22,496 nt of DNA from an uncultured Prevotella sp. (GCA_900544825.1 UQWP01000062.1:1-22496); one strand, 5' to 3'; shown: positions 7,576 to 14,275, numbered from the stretch's first letter. A program made the numbers and translations. The notes: a model not told the origin generated them from the letters alone.

Positions 7576-9033
7576 TTACTTCATGCTGCGGAGAATATCC
7601 AGCAGGTGATCCCATACCATCTGAACGGTAGGAATCAGAAGTGCTTCATCTGGTGTGTGAACATTGCGAAGGGTAGGACCGAAACTTACCATATCGAGGT
7701 CTGGGTAACGCTCTGAGAAGAGACCGCACTCCAGTCCGGCGTGGATACCCTTTACCAATGGCTCCTTGCCGAAGAGTTTCTCGTAACTCTTCACGGTAAT
7801 GTCGGTCAGCTTGCTGTTGGCACGCATCTTCCATGCAGGATACTTGCCACCCACGTTTACTTCGGCACCTGCCAGAAGGAAGGCTGCCTTCACGGTGTTG
7901 GTCATGTTGTCCAGGTTGCTCATCACATTGCTGCGCTGAGAAGCCACGATGTTGATGCTAGTTTCGTCGGTCGTCACGCTGGCAACATTGCTGGATGTCT
8001 CTACCATCTCGGCAAGTGTCTCGTCCTGACAGGTGGTGAGCGGACCGTTATCTACAGCCTGTAAAGCCATGATGAACTTATCGGCTACTGCCTTCTCGAT
8101 AACAGGAGCTGAATCGGCAGAACCCATATTGAAAAGCATAGTCTGTTCAGTTACGTGGAACTCATCTTCTACCTCAGAAGCGAAAATGTTCCAGTCTGCC
8201 CGTACTTGCTCCTTAGCCTCGTTCTTGACAGCAAAGACAATCTTTCCATCGCGAGGGATGGCGTTATGCATCTTGCCGCTGTTGAAGCTTACCAGACGGA
8301 GTTCACCATTCAGCTTTTCGTTTTCCAGGAAGAGGAAGCGGGCAAGTACCTTGATGGCGTTGGCGCGCTTCTTGTTGATGTCATCACCAGAGTGACCGCC
8401 GTTGAGACCCTTCAGGGATGCCTCCATGAAGAAGTAGCCGGCTGGAGCCTCTTCGCGGGTGAAGTGGAAGGTTGCCTTGGTTGTCTGACCGCCTGCGCAG
8501 GATACGAAAATCTGACCCTCATCCTCTGAGTCGAGGTTGATGAGCATCTTGCCGGTCATGAAACCAGCCTTCATACCTACAGCACCTGTCAAGCCGGTCT
8601 CCTCATCACGGGTGAAGACGCACTCAATAGGACCATGTTCGATGTTGTCTGCTGCAAGGATGGCGAGCTCAATAGCACATCCGATACCGTCGTCAGCACC
8701 GAGGGTAGTACCCTTTGCCTTCAGCCATTCACCATCTACGTAGGTCTGGATGGCATCTTTGTGGAAGTCGAATTCCACATCTACCAGCTTATCGCATACC
8801 ATATCCATGTGACTCTGAAGGATGATGGTATCAGCATTCTCATATCCTGAGGTCGCTGCCTTTCGAATCAATACGTTGCCAGTCTCATCAACTAATGTTT
8901 CCAGATTATGGCTTTTGCCAAATTCCTTCAAGTACTCAATCATGTTCTCCTCGTGCTTGGAAGGACGAGGTATCTCGTTGATTTTAGCGAACTGCTCGAA
9001 CACAAGAGCAGGTTTTAATTCATTTTTTTCCAT
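7576..9033 (-). CDS. pepD: Aminoacyl-histidine dipeptidase (peptidase D, M20 family)
   Basis: A 485-residue cytosolic di-zinc metallopeptidase of the M20C type, cleaving Xaa-His and related dipeptides. Metal-site motifs are present: SHMDMVC (74-80; His75, Asp77), LGADDGIG (111-118; bridging Asp near 114-115), DEETGLTGA (143-151; catalytic Glu and metal Glu at 144-145), NLDSEDEG (167-173; Asp168) and the C-terminal NVHTPDE with His459. A lid/dimerisation domain lies between (about 185-400). Length matches the family. The ATG at 9033 gives a normal N-terminus (MEKNELKPALVFEQFAKI). It is the first gene of a minus-strand pair with the lipoprotein at 7154-7537, and is divergent from the 9183 gene. 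The role is peptide use and amino-acid salvage in a peptide-fermenting anaerobe (inference). Confidence 0.96.
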   Translation of the reverse strand: MEKNELKPALVFEQFAKINEIPRPSKHEENMIEYLKEFGKSHNLETLVDETGNVLIRKAATSGYENADTIILQSHMDMVCDKLVDVEFDFHKDAIQTYVDGEWLKAKGTTLGADDGIGCAIELAILAADNIEHGPIECVFTRDEETGLTGAVGMKAGFMTGKMLINLDSEDEGQIFVSCAGGQTTKATFHFTREEAPAGYFFMEASLKGLNGGHSGDDINKKRANAIKVLARFLFLENEKLNGELRLVSFNSGKMHNAIPRDGKIVFAVKNEAKEQVRADWNIFASEVEDEFHVTEQTMLFNMGSADSAPVIEKAVADKFIMALQAVDNGPLTTCQDETLAEMVETSSNVASVTTDETSINIVASQRSNVMSNLDNMTNTVKAAFLLAGAEVNVGGKYPAWKMRANSKLTDITVKSYEKLFGKEPLVKGIHAGLECGLFSERYPDLDMVSFGPTLRNVHTPDEALLIPTVQMVWDHLLDILRSMK

Positions 9034-9112
9034 TGATAATGTTATTTTGTATGTATTATTCTCTTATTTTGTTATTTTTGCTTCAAGAAAGTCATTTATT
9101 TATGAGATTTCT

Positions 9113-9143
9113 TTTGCTTTTTGCCCGAAAAATCGTACCTTTG
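9113..9143 (+). promoter_or_regulatory. Promoter of the 9183-10712 gene group
   Basis: TTTG (9113-9116), 19 bases, TACCTTTG (9136-9143). Start expected near 9149, leader about 35 bases. Confidence 0.82.
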
Positions 9144-9168
9144 CAACGTGAAGTGCACTAAGGCACTG

Positions 9169-9176
9169 CAAAGATA
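9169..9176 (-). promoter_or_regulatory. Possible -7 element for pepD
   Basis: CAAAGATA on the plus strand reads TATCTTTG on the minus strand, a perfect TAnnTTTG. No TTTG is seen at the -33 distance, so this is weak. If used, the pepD leader is about 130 bases and its start faces the 9113-9143 promoter. Confidence 0.35.
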
Positions 9177-9182
9177 ATAAAA

Positions 9183-9377
9183 ATGATAAAATTAATGTTA
9201 TTAAGTCTGTTAATAATTGCTATCGCAATGGCATTATTTAGTGTGAAGCTGATTTTCAAGAAGAATGGTAAGTTCTCTTCTCAGCATGTTCACGACAATC
9301 CTGGTTTGCGCAAGATGGGCATCCACTGTGTGGTTGACCAAGACCGCGAAGCGCGCGAAGCAAACAAGGCGTATTAA
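9183..9377 (+). CDS. Small single-span membrane protein of unknown function
   Basis: A 64-residue protein. Residues 1-25 (IKLMLLSLLIIAIAMALFSVKLIF) form one transmembrane helix, followed by a positive KKNGK. The rest is a short soluble tail: HVHDNPGLRKMGIHCVVDQDREAREAN, with one Cys (Cys49). The positive-inside rule suggests a cytoplasmic tail. I recall similar short proteins with a G-I-x-C...QDREAR tail across Bacteroidota, but I cannot name a function. The length faintly recalls NqrM, but that family's cysteine set is missing. Support for a real gene is a strong promoter just upstream, a clean start, and 44 bases to the next gene on the same strand. Confidence 0.8.
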   Translation: MIKLMLLSLLIIAIAMALFSVKLIFKKNGKFSSQHVHDNPGLRKMGIHCVVDQDREAREANKAY

Positions 9378-9421
9378 ATCATTTTAGTTTTAGAAATAAT
9401 AATAATAAAAATACAGAAGAA

Positions 9422-10036
9422 ATGAAAAAGAACATTTTGAGTTCAGTGGCTATTGCTGCTGTAGCTGCCTTGTCATTGGCATCATGCAATAAGTCACAGC
9501 CTCAGGTTGAGGCTAAGTCTGAGAGCAAGGCTCCAGCTGAGTTGAAGATTGCATACGTAGAGGTTGACTCTATCATGACTCAATACACATTCGCTAAGGA
9601 GTATGCTGCCTTGTTGGAGAAAAAGGGTCAGAATATCCAGGCTACTATCGCCCAGAAGGGTCAGCAGTTGCAGGCTGCTGCCGCTAACTTCCAGCAGAAG
9701 ATTCAGCAGAATGCTTACACCCGTGAGCAGGCTGAGGCTATTCAGGCTGGTTTGCAGAAGCAGAACAACGATCTTCAGGGTTTGCAGCAGCGTTTGAGCA
9801 ATGAGTTTGCTGCTGAGCAGAACAAGTACAACAAGGCTCTCCACGACAGCATCGCTAACTACTTGGCTCAGTATAACAAGGATAAGAAGTATAGCATCAT
9901 CTTCTCTAAGAGTGGTGACAATCTGCTTTATGCAGATAAGGCATACGATATTACCAGTGAGGTTATCTCTGGCTTGAACAAGGCTTACAAGGGTAAGTTG
10001 AAGGGTGCAGAGGAAACTCCTGCTAAGAAGAAGTAA
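9422..10036 (+). CDS. OmpH/Skp-family periplasmic chaperone-like lipoprotein
   Basis: A 204-residue protein with a lipoprotein signal peptide; the lipobox LASC gives Cys22. After a linker, residues 41-57 (ELKIAYVEVDSIMTQYT) match the OmpH/Skp first strand (IAYVDxxxI). Residues about 60-145 are a long Gln/Ala/Glu-rich coiled-coil region, the tentacles of Skp, and residues 160-190 (YSIIFSKSGDNLLYADKAYDITSEVI) match the closing beta part. The tail is Lys-rich. Skp proteins hold unfolded outer-membrane proteins in the periplasm; lipid anchoring of this relative is common in Bacteroidota. It sits between the small membrane protein (44-base gap) and nth (28-base gap) and probably shares their transcript. 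Confidence 0.9.
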   Translation: MKKNILSSVAIAAVAALSLASCNKSQPQVEAKSESKAPAELKIAYVEVDSIMTQYTFAKEYAALLEKKGQNIQATIAQKGQQLQAAAANFQQKIQQNAYTREQAEAIQAGLQKQNNDLQGLQQRLSNEFAAEQNKYNKALHDSIANYLAQYNKDKKYSIIFSKSGDNLLYADKAYDITSEVISGLNKAYKGKLKGAEETPAKKK

Positions 10037-10064
10037 TTTCCGGAAAATATAAACGTATTGAAAT

Positions 10065-10712
10065 ATGCTTCGTAACGAAAGATACGATTTCATATTGAAT
10101 CACTTCAGAAATGCGCTGCCGAATGTGACTACCGAGTTGCAATTTGGTAGTGCATTTCAGCTTCTGGTAGCTACCTTGCTTTCAGCTCAGTGTACCGACA
10201 AGCGTATCAATATGGTTACGCCGGCTCTCTTTGCCCGTTATCCAGATGCACGGCACATGGCGCAGGCGAGCGAGGAGGATATCTATGAGCTGATCTGTTC
10301 GGTAAGTTATCCCAATGCCAAGGCGAAACATCTGGCACAGATGTCACGACAACTGGTTGAACTCTTTGGAGGTGAGGTGCCGGAGGCTGCTGAAGATCTG
10401 GTGAAATTGGCTGGAGTGGGGCGCAAGACGGCGAATGTAATCCGTGCCGTCTGGTTCGGTCATGCCACGATGGCGGTAGATACGCATGTTTATCGCGTGA
10501 GTCATCGTATGGGTTTGGTGCCTCGCACGGCTGATACGCCTCGCAAGGTAGAAGATTATCTGATGAAGCACATTCTGGCAGAAGATATTCCGAATGCGCA
10601 TCACTGGATTCTGTTGCACGGCAGATATATCTGTAAAAGTGCCAAGCCGCTTTGTGATAAATGCTTCTTTAATGAATATTGTCCAAAACTCTTGAAGGAC
10701 AGTAAACTTTGA
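10065..10712 (+). CDS. nth: Endonuclease III (DNA glycosylase/AP lyase)
   Basis: A 215-residue base-excision repair enzyme that removes oxidised pyrimidines and nicks abasic sites. The helix-hairpin-helix LAGVGRKTAN (115-124) contains the catalytic Lys121, and AVDTHVYRV (137-145) the catalytic Asp139. The C-terminal [4Fe-4S] motif CKSAKPLCDKCFFNEYC has the exact C-X6-C-X2-C-X5-C spacing. LLSAQCTDKRIN (39-50) matches the family's LSAQxTD. Length is normal. It is the last gene of the 9183-10712 group, 28 bases after the Skp-like gene, and converges on aroC. Confidence 0.97.
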   Translation: MLRNERYDFILNHFRNALPNVTTELQFGSAFQLLVATLLSAQCTDKRINMVTPALFARYPDARHMAQASEEDIYELICSVSYPNAKAKHLAQMSRQLVELFGGEVPEAAEDLVKLAGVGRKTANVIRAVWFGHATMAVDTHVYRVSHRMGLVPRTADTPRKVEDYLMKHILAEDIPNAHHWILLHGRYICKSAKPLCDKCFFNEYCPKLLKDSKL

Positions 10713-10731
10713 CCTGTTAGGAGATTCTTGT

Positions 10732-10799
10732 AAAAAAGATAGGAGTTAAGAATTGGAAGTTGCTTTGGTTGATAGTCAACTCCTCAATCTTAACTCCTA
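10732..10799. terminator. Long imperfect hairpin between convergent nth and aroC
   Basis: TAGGAGTTAAG (10740-10750) pairs with CTTAACTCCTA (10789-10799); further pairing inside (AATTG/CAAT, AGTTG/CAACT) lengthens the stem with bulges. On the minus strand the stem is followed by TC and six T (10732-10737), a good aroC terminator; on the plus strand only TATTTTAT follows. The AGGAGTTAAG/CTTAACTCCT theme looks like a dispersed intergenic repeat, which needs a whole-genome search. Confidence 0.7.
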
Positions 10800-10805
10800 A
10801 CTATT

Positions 10806-11948
10806 TTATAATCTCACCGTTTTATTCAAAAGATAGTTATCTAGGATAACCATGGCTGCCATTGCCTCTACTACAGGTACGGCTCTTGGCAATACACATG
10901 GATCGTGGCGTCCGCGAGCTGTGAGTTTGGTTGGATTTCCTTCCAAATCTACAGTATCCTGTTCCATCAGGAGGGTAGCTACTGGTTTAAAGGCTACCCG
11001 GAAGTAGATATCCTGACCATTGCTCAATCCTCCCTGGATGCCGCCGCTATGATTGCTCTTGGTTGTGATTCGAGCTGCAACATTCTGATTGATAGTGGCT
11101 TCCTGATAGTTTGCTACATCATCTGTAGCCCCCATATTCTTAGCTTTAGGAACAAAGACATCATTCTGTTCGCTTCCGCGAGCAGTAACTCCGGCGAATC
11201 CTTCTCCATATTCAAATCCTTTGACGGCATTGATGCCGAGCATGGCTGCACCGAGTTGGGTATGGAGTTTATCGAATTCCGGTTCTCCCAATCCTACAGG
11301 ACATCCCTTGATGACACAGGTAATGATGCCTCCGATGGTATCACCCTCAGCCTTGACCTGTGCGATGAGGTCTTCCATCTCCTTTGCCTTTGCTTGGTCA
11401 GGACAGCGTACTGGGTTGTCTTCGATCGTATTGAGGTCATACTGATGGTAATCCTTCTCCAGGGCGATGCTGCCAACCTGCGATGTGTATGCCGTAATGC
11501 TGACGCCGAGCTGGCGGAGTGCCAACTTGGCCAAGGCACCACCTACGCAGCGGGCGATGGTGATGCGTGCAGATGAACGGCCGCCACCGCGATGATCACG
11601 GATGCCATACTTCTCGTTGTAGGTGAAGTCGGCATGGGATGGACGGAACAGGCAGCGCATATTCTCATAATCCTGAGAATGCTGGTTCTGGTTGCGCACC
11701 TCAAAGCCGATAGGGGTTCCCGTAGATTTTCCTTCGAAAACACCACTTAGAAATTCTACCTGGTCTGCTTCCTTTCGTGCAGTGGTGATGGGACTCTGTC
11801 CAGGGCGACGACGGTTGAGCTCGCTCTGGATAAAGTCCATATCGATATCGATGCCTGCAGGGAAACCGTCGATGACGCCTCCTACAGCTATGCCATGACT
11901 CTCGCCAAATGTTGTGAGAGTGAAAAGATTGCCAAATGTATTCCTCAT
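10806..11948 (-). CDS. aroC: Chorismate synthase
   Basis: A 380-residue enzyme for the last shikimate step, converting 5-enolpyruvylshikimate-3-phosphate to chorismate with reduced FMN. The three family signatures are visible: FGESHGIAVGGVIDG (near the N-terminus), HRGGGRSSARITIARCVGG (middle) and RGRHDPCVLPRAVPVVEA (C-terminal). NRRRPGQS and the FMN/substrate residues in FRVAFKP are also present. The ATG at 11948 (MRNTFGNLFTLTTFG) matches the family N-terminus; a TTG six bases upstream extends the frame but is not needed. It lies downstream of slyD on the same strand, but the slyD terminator between them implies a separate promoter, which I could not identify. Confidence 0.97.
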   Translation of the reverse strand: MRNTFGNLFTLTTFGESHGIAVGGVIDGFPAGIDIDMDFIQSELNRRRPGQSPITTARKEADQVEFLSGVFEGKSTGTPIGFEVRNQNQHSQDYENMRCLFRPSHADFTYNEKYGIRDHRGGGRSSARITIARCVGGALAKLALRQLGVSITAYTSQVGSIALEKDYHQYDLNTIEDNPVRCPDQAKAKEMEDLIAQVKAEGDTIGGIITCVIKGCPVGLGEPEFDKLHTQLGAAMLGINAVKGFEYGEGFAGVTARGSEQNDVFVPKAKNMGATDDVANYQEATINQNVAARITTKSNHSGGIQGGLSNGQDIYFRVAFKPVATLLMEQDTVDLEGNPTKLTARGRHDPCVLPRAVPVVEAMAAMVILDNYLLNKTVRL

Positions 11949-11971
11949 TGCCAAATTCTTTAGTTGATATG

Positions 11972-12005
11972 AAAAACGGCTATCCCAATGGTATTGAGAT
12001 AGCCG
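11972..12005 (-). terminator. Intrinsic terminator of slyD
   Basis: On the minus strand CGGCTATC and GATAGCCG (plus-strand 11977-11984 and 11998-12005) form an 8-bp stem followed by five T (11972-11976). Confidence 0.87.
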
Positions 12006-12025
12006 CTATCGTTTATTCTCAAATA

Positions 12026-12622
12026 TTACTTGTTGCAATCGCAGCCGCCCTCGCAGTTGCCATCCTTGCAGTCACCGCCGCAGTTGTCGCAACTGCCGCC
12101 GCAACCACCAGCCTCACCGCTGATGATCTGAGCCATCTTGGCGATTTCCTCAGCTGTTGCCTCACGGCTTTCAAGAACCTGACCGCAGAAGTTAAGCTTC
12201 AAACCTGCCAATGGGTGGTTGAGGTCGCAAGTTACTTTTTCGTCTGTGATATTCTTGACTACAGCATTGAAGCGGTTGCCATCCTCGTTCTGCAATGGGA
12301 TGATTGCACCTACCTGAACGTGCTGAGCGTCAAACTGTCCGTTGATAGTAAAGATCTGCTTGTCGAGGTCGATTACGCGCTCGTCATAGTGCAAACCATA
12401 AGCCTGCTCTGGATCCAACTCGAAGTCGAACTCTTCGCCCTCAGCCAAATCAACAACCTTCTCCTCAAAAGCAGGCAAGGTTACACCCATACCGCTGATG
12501 AAGAAGAAAGGACGCTCATCTGTAGTGCGCTCAATCAGCATCTCTTCGCCGTTATCACCCTTTGTTACATCATACAATGCGTATGATACTCTAATAAACT
12601 TGTTCTTGTTGTTTGATTCCAT
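12026..12622 (-). CDS. slyD: FKBP-type peptidyl-prolyl isomerase, SlyD-like, with Cys/Gly-rich tail
   Basis: A 198-residue cytoplasmic prolyl isomerase and metallochaperone. The FKBP core is split as in SlyD: residues 9-75 (FIRVSYALYD, PFFFISGMGVTLPAFEEKVVDLAEGEEFDFELDPEQAYG), an inserted IF chaperone domain (about 78-130), then the closing strand NHPLAGLKLNFCGQVLESREA (135-155). NHPLAGLxLxF is diagnostic. The tail from about 170 is Gly-rich with seven Cys (174, 178, 181, 185, 190, 194, 196) and no His, where E. coli SlyD has a His/Cys tail that binds nickel. A soft-metal preference is possible but untested. It has its own terminator and follows the 12769 gene on the same strand after 146 bases containing a long palindrome. 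Confidence 0.94.
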   Translation of the reverse strand: MESNNKNKFIRVSYALYDVTKGDNGEEMLIERTTDERPFFFISGMGVTLPAFEEKVVDLAEGEEFDFELDPEQAYGLHYDERVIDLDKQIFTINGQFDAQHVQVGAIIPLQNEDGNRFNAVVKNITDEKVTCDLNHPLAGLKLNFCGQVLESREATAEEIAKMAQIISGEAGGCGGSCDNCGGDCKDGNCEGGCDCNK

Positions 12623-12677
12623 TTTATTTTATTTTTTATTGTTTTCTGTTTATGATGCCATCTTTGAATATTGGGAT

Positions 12678-12712
12678 ATATATATAATGTACGCGCGTAC
12701 ATTATAATATAT
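12678..12712. repeat. Long perfect palindrome upstream of slyD
   Basis: Positions 12683-12706 form a perfect 24-bp palindrome with half-arm TATAATGTACGC. Allowing one bulged A at 12707 adds five pairs and gives 17-bp arms (12678-12712). The centre is GTACGCGCGTAC in an AT-rich setting. It could be an operator, a cruciform, or a stem at the 3' end of the 12769 gene; there is no terminator-like T-run. Confidence 0.75.
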
Positions 12713-12768
12713 TGGTTCTTCATACCTTGCTTGCAGGTTCTTGGCCCAGTCTGATAGCCTCTTTGTAG

Positions 12769-13053
12769 TTACTTCTTTCCAGAGCGTTTACGCTTCTTCA
12801 TCTGCACGCTTTTCACCATTTCCATTCGCTCCAAATAAATAGGGCGCCATTTGTCGATGATGTCCTGCAATCCTTTGCTCTTGCGTGAAAGGTCTGCGTA
12901 TTCCTCACTGTCAGTTTCGCCGGATTTCTTGAGTTCAAGCATTCTGGCGAGGAACTGTTTCTGATTCTCTTCAGCCACTTTGAGCTGGTTTCCCAACTTT
13001 TCGAGGCTTTCGAGGAAGGCGAGTGCCTTGTCTATATGATTTTGTTCTTCCAT
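12769..13053 (-). CDS. Small coiled-coil protein of unknown function
   Basis: A 94-residue protein, highly charged and almost entirely helical in appearance: MEEQNHIDKALAFLESLEKL and ENQKQFLARMLELKK suggest a coiled coil (about 5-45), a second helix follows GETDSEEYADLSRKSKGLQ, and the end is strongly basic (MKKRKRSGKK). There is no signal peptide or membrane segment. The frame extends to a TTG at 13086, but a -7 element lies at 13076-13083, so translation must begin later; the ATG at 13053 is chosen. I do not recognise a family. The basic tail suggests contact with nucleic acid, which is only a guess. Confidence 0.75.
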   Translation of the reverse strand: MEEQNHIDKALAFLESLEKLGNQLKVAEENQKQFLARMLELKKSGETDSEEYADLSRKSKGLQDIIDKWRPIYLERMEMVKSVQMKKRKRSGKK

Positions 13054-13075
13054 TGTTTCTATTGTAAATCTTCTG

Positions 13076-13083
13076 CAAAGATA
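13076..13083 (-). promoter_or_regulatory. -7 element for the 12769-13053 gene
   Basis: On the minus strand TATCTTTG, a perfect TAnnTTTG; the -33 region (CTTTTCC) is a poor match. Leader would be about 20 bases. This element fixes the start of the gene at 13053. Confidence 0.65.
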
Positions 13084-13363
13084 CAATAAATAATTGGGAT
13101 ATGGAAAAGAAATAGTAGAAATATTGGGATTTTAGGGAAAAAAGATTCAGAGTGCTCATTTTGTGTGGCAGGAAGATGGCAACTTGCTAGGCTTTTTCTG
13201 ATAGTAGTTCTCACTTGAAACGCAAATGTTACTGATATTGCAAAACTGCTTACCTTTTGAATGTTAAAATAGGTATTAGATAACGAAAAGTTGTAGAAAG
13301 AAGTCTTTTGATGTTGATATAAATCAAAAAAGAGAGCCTTTTTCGCATTTTTCTCCGTAATTG
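13084..13363. other. Divergent intergenic region, no gene seen
   Basis: The region between the two divergent small genes (13054-13521) is AT-rich. An open frame covers it on the minus strand (13059-13478) but lacks any family or composition support and overlaps both promoters. Apart from the promoters at each end and the leader described at 13402-13521, I see nothing recognisable. Confidence 0.6.
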
Positions 13364-13396
13364 TTTGCGTACACAGCAGAAAGTTCGTATCTTTGC
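13364..13396 (+). promoter_or_regulatory. Promoter of the 13522 exported protein gene
   Basis: TTTG (13364-13367), 21 bases, TATCTTTG (13389-13396). Start expected near 13400. Confidence 0.83.
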
Positions 13397-13399
13397 AGT

Positions 13400-13521
13400 G
13401 TCTTAAAGAAAAGACATCAGGATAATGTTTAACAAGAGTCCTTCTAGAGACATTTAGGTCATAAGAGAGATTGATCAAGTTTCAGAAGATGACTCGTAAA
13501 GTAGAGAAAGGTAAAAAGATT
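13400..13521 (+). promoter_or_regulatory. About 120-base leader with 5' hairpin and possible short upstream frame
   Basis: The leader begins with the hairpin TGTCTT-AAAGAA-AAGACA (13400-13417), right at the predicted start, which could stabilise the RNA. A ten-codon frame MFNKSPSRDI (13426-13458) lies within it, and an in-frame alternative ATG is at 13489. This is long for a vegetative leader here and may carry regulation, but no known riboswitch is recognised. Confidence 0.4.
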
Positions 13522-13875
13522 ATGAAAAAGGTTATGATTTTGGCAGTAGCAATGTTCGCAATGGCAACAACTACTTTTGCAGCAGACGAGGCAACAAACG
13601 CAACAGCAGCTTACAACATGAATGTAAAGATGGGTAGCTTGGCTAATGCATTGTCACTCAATATTGATCAGGCAGAGGCTGTAGCTGATGTTCACAAGAA
13701 CTTCACAGCTGATATGATGAATGCAGCAACTGCAGCAAAGGATGAGCGTGCAGCTATGATTGACAAGGCTGTCATCAAGGATCTCAAGTACATGCACAGC
13801 ATCCTCAATGATTCTCAGTATCGCAAGTATGTGATGCTTCTGAATGCAACACTTATGAATCGTGGTTTGAAGTAA
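13522..13875 (+). CDS. Small exported helical protein of unknown function
   Basis: A 117-residue protein. MKKVMILAVAMFAMATTTFAADEA is a classic Sec signal peptide with cleavage after Ala at about residue 20. The mature part (AYNMNVKMGSLANALSLNIDQAEAVADVH, then MMNAATAAKDERAAMIDKAVIKDLKYMHSILNDSQYRKYVMLLNATLMNRGLK) is predicted helical. The LSLNIDQ and LNDSQYRKY pattern resembles Spy/CpxP-like LTxxQ repeats, and I recall similar proteins ending in LLNxTLxNRGL in Prevotella and Bacteroides. The frame extends upstream through ATG 13489 and TTG 13471; ATG 13522 is chosen because it starts the signal peptide cleanly. It is monocistronic with its own promoter, long leader and terminator. A periplasmic role is inferred; function unknown. 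Confidence 0.88.
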   Translation: MKKVMILAVAMFAMATTTFAADEATNATAAYNMNVKMGSLANALSLNIDQAEAVADVHKNFTADMMNAATAAKDERAAMIDKAVIKDLKYMHSILNDSQYRKYVMLLNATLMNRGLK

Positions 13876-13893
13876 TTCAATTTCGATTGAATT
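13874..13893 (+). repeat. UUCG-loop hairpin overlapping the stop codon
   Basis: AATTCAAT (13874-13881), loop TTCG, ATTGAATT (13886-13893): an 8-bp stem closed by a UUCG loop, starting within the stop codon. It probably stabilises the 3' end of the message; the terminator follows 35 bases later. Confidence 0.5.
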
Positions 13894-13928
13894 CTGAAAA
13901 GAAATTATAAGAGAGAGATATGAATGGA

Positions 13929-13966
13929 CTGCAAGTTGGACGATAAGTCTGGCTTGCAGTTTTTTT
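13929..13966 (+). terminator. Intrinsic terminator of the 13522 gene
   Basis: CTGCAAG (13929-13935) pairs with CTTGCAG (13953-13959), extended inward by G-U and GGAC/GTCT pairs, followed by seven T (13960-13966). Confidence 0.9.
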
Positions 13967-14014
13967 GTATGGGATAGGGGAAAGTAGCAATTTTCTGAAG
14001 AGCCTGGCTCATCT

Positions 14015-14052
14015 GTTTTAGGTATTATCTAAAACCCCCATTATTAGGTATT
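14015..14052. repeat. Operator-like inverted and direct repeats before the ncRNA promoter
   Basis: GTTTTAG (14015-14021) and CTAAAAC (14029-14035) form a perfect inverted repeat. TTAGGTATT occurs at 14018-14026 and again at 14044-14052, where it overlaps the -33 element of the next promoter. The arrangement could be a regulator site. Confidence 0.4.
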
Positions 14053-14081
14053 GCAGGAATAAGAAAAAAGTCGTATCTTTG
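14051..14081 (+). promoter_or_regulatory. Promoter with no coding gene downstream
   Basis: TTG (14051-14053), 20 bases, TATCTTTG (14074-14081). It reads rightwards toward a region with no credible open frame. Confidence 0.7.
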
Positions 14082-14086
14082 CACCC

Positions 14087-14260
14087 GTAAACAAGAATAG
14101 ATTGATCGTAAGAGTACGGTAATTGTTTGAAACTAATAGTTTGTTTGAAATATAACTTTTAGATAGAATATATTAATAAAACGAATCTTGTTCGCTAATA
14201 GAAATAATTCATAATGTTTTTGTATTAAATGCTAAAGCCCATCCGGGAGGATGGGCTTTG
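14087..14260 (+). ncRNA. Candidate noncoding RNA of about 170 bases
   Basis: A phylum-type promoter is followed by about 145 AT-rich bases without a plausible reading frame (only 4- and 12-codon frames) and then a strong GC stem-loop at 14234-14259. AACAAGA near the 5' end can pair with TCTTGTT near 14187, and AAACT-AAT-AGTTT forms a small internal stem. GTTTGAAA occurs twice. No known RNA family is recognised (not SRP RNA, tmRNA or RNase P by eye). It could also be antisense to the 3' end of the convergent gene if termination is leaky. Confidence 0.45.
14234..14259. terminator. Terminator stem between the candidate ncRNA and the 14276 gene
   Basis: AAAGCCCATCC (14234-14244), loop GGGA, GGATGGGCTTT (14249-14259): an 11-bp perfect stem. 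The U tracts are short: CTTTGCTCTT on the plus strand and CTTTAGCATTT on the minus strand. It probably serves both converging transcripts. Confidence 0.8.
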
Positions 14261-14275
14261 CTCTTGAGTCCAAGT

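Noticed and set aside
11936..12586. A 216-codon plus-strand frame over slyD
   Set aside because: Antisense to a well-supported SlyD gene; Ala-rich start is the complement of the Cys/Gly tail codons.
13054..13086. Upstream start (TTG 13086) for the small coiled-coil gene
   Set aside because: The -7 promoter element lies at 13076-13083, so this codon would not be in the message.
13059..13478. A 139-codon minus-strand frame in the divergent intergenic region
   Set aside because: It covers both flanking promoters, has no recognisable composition, domain or start context.
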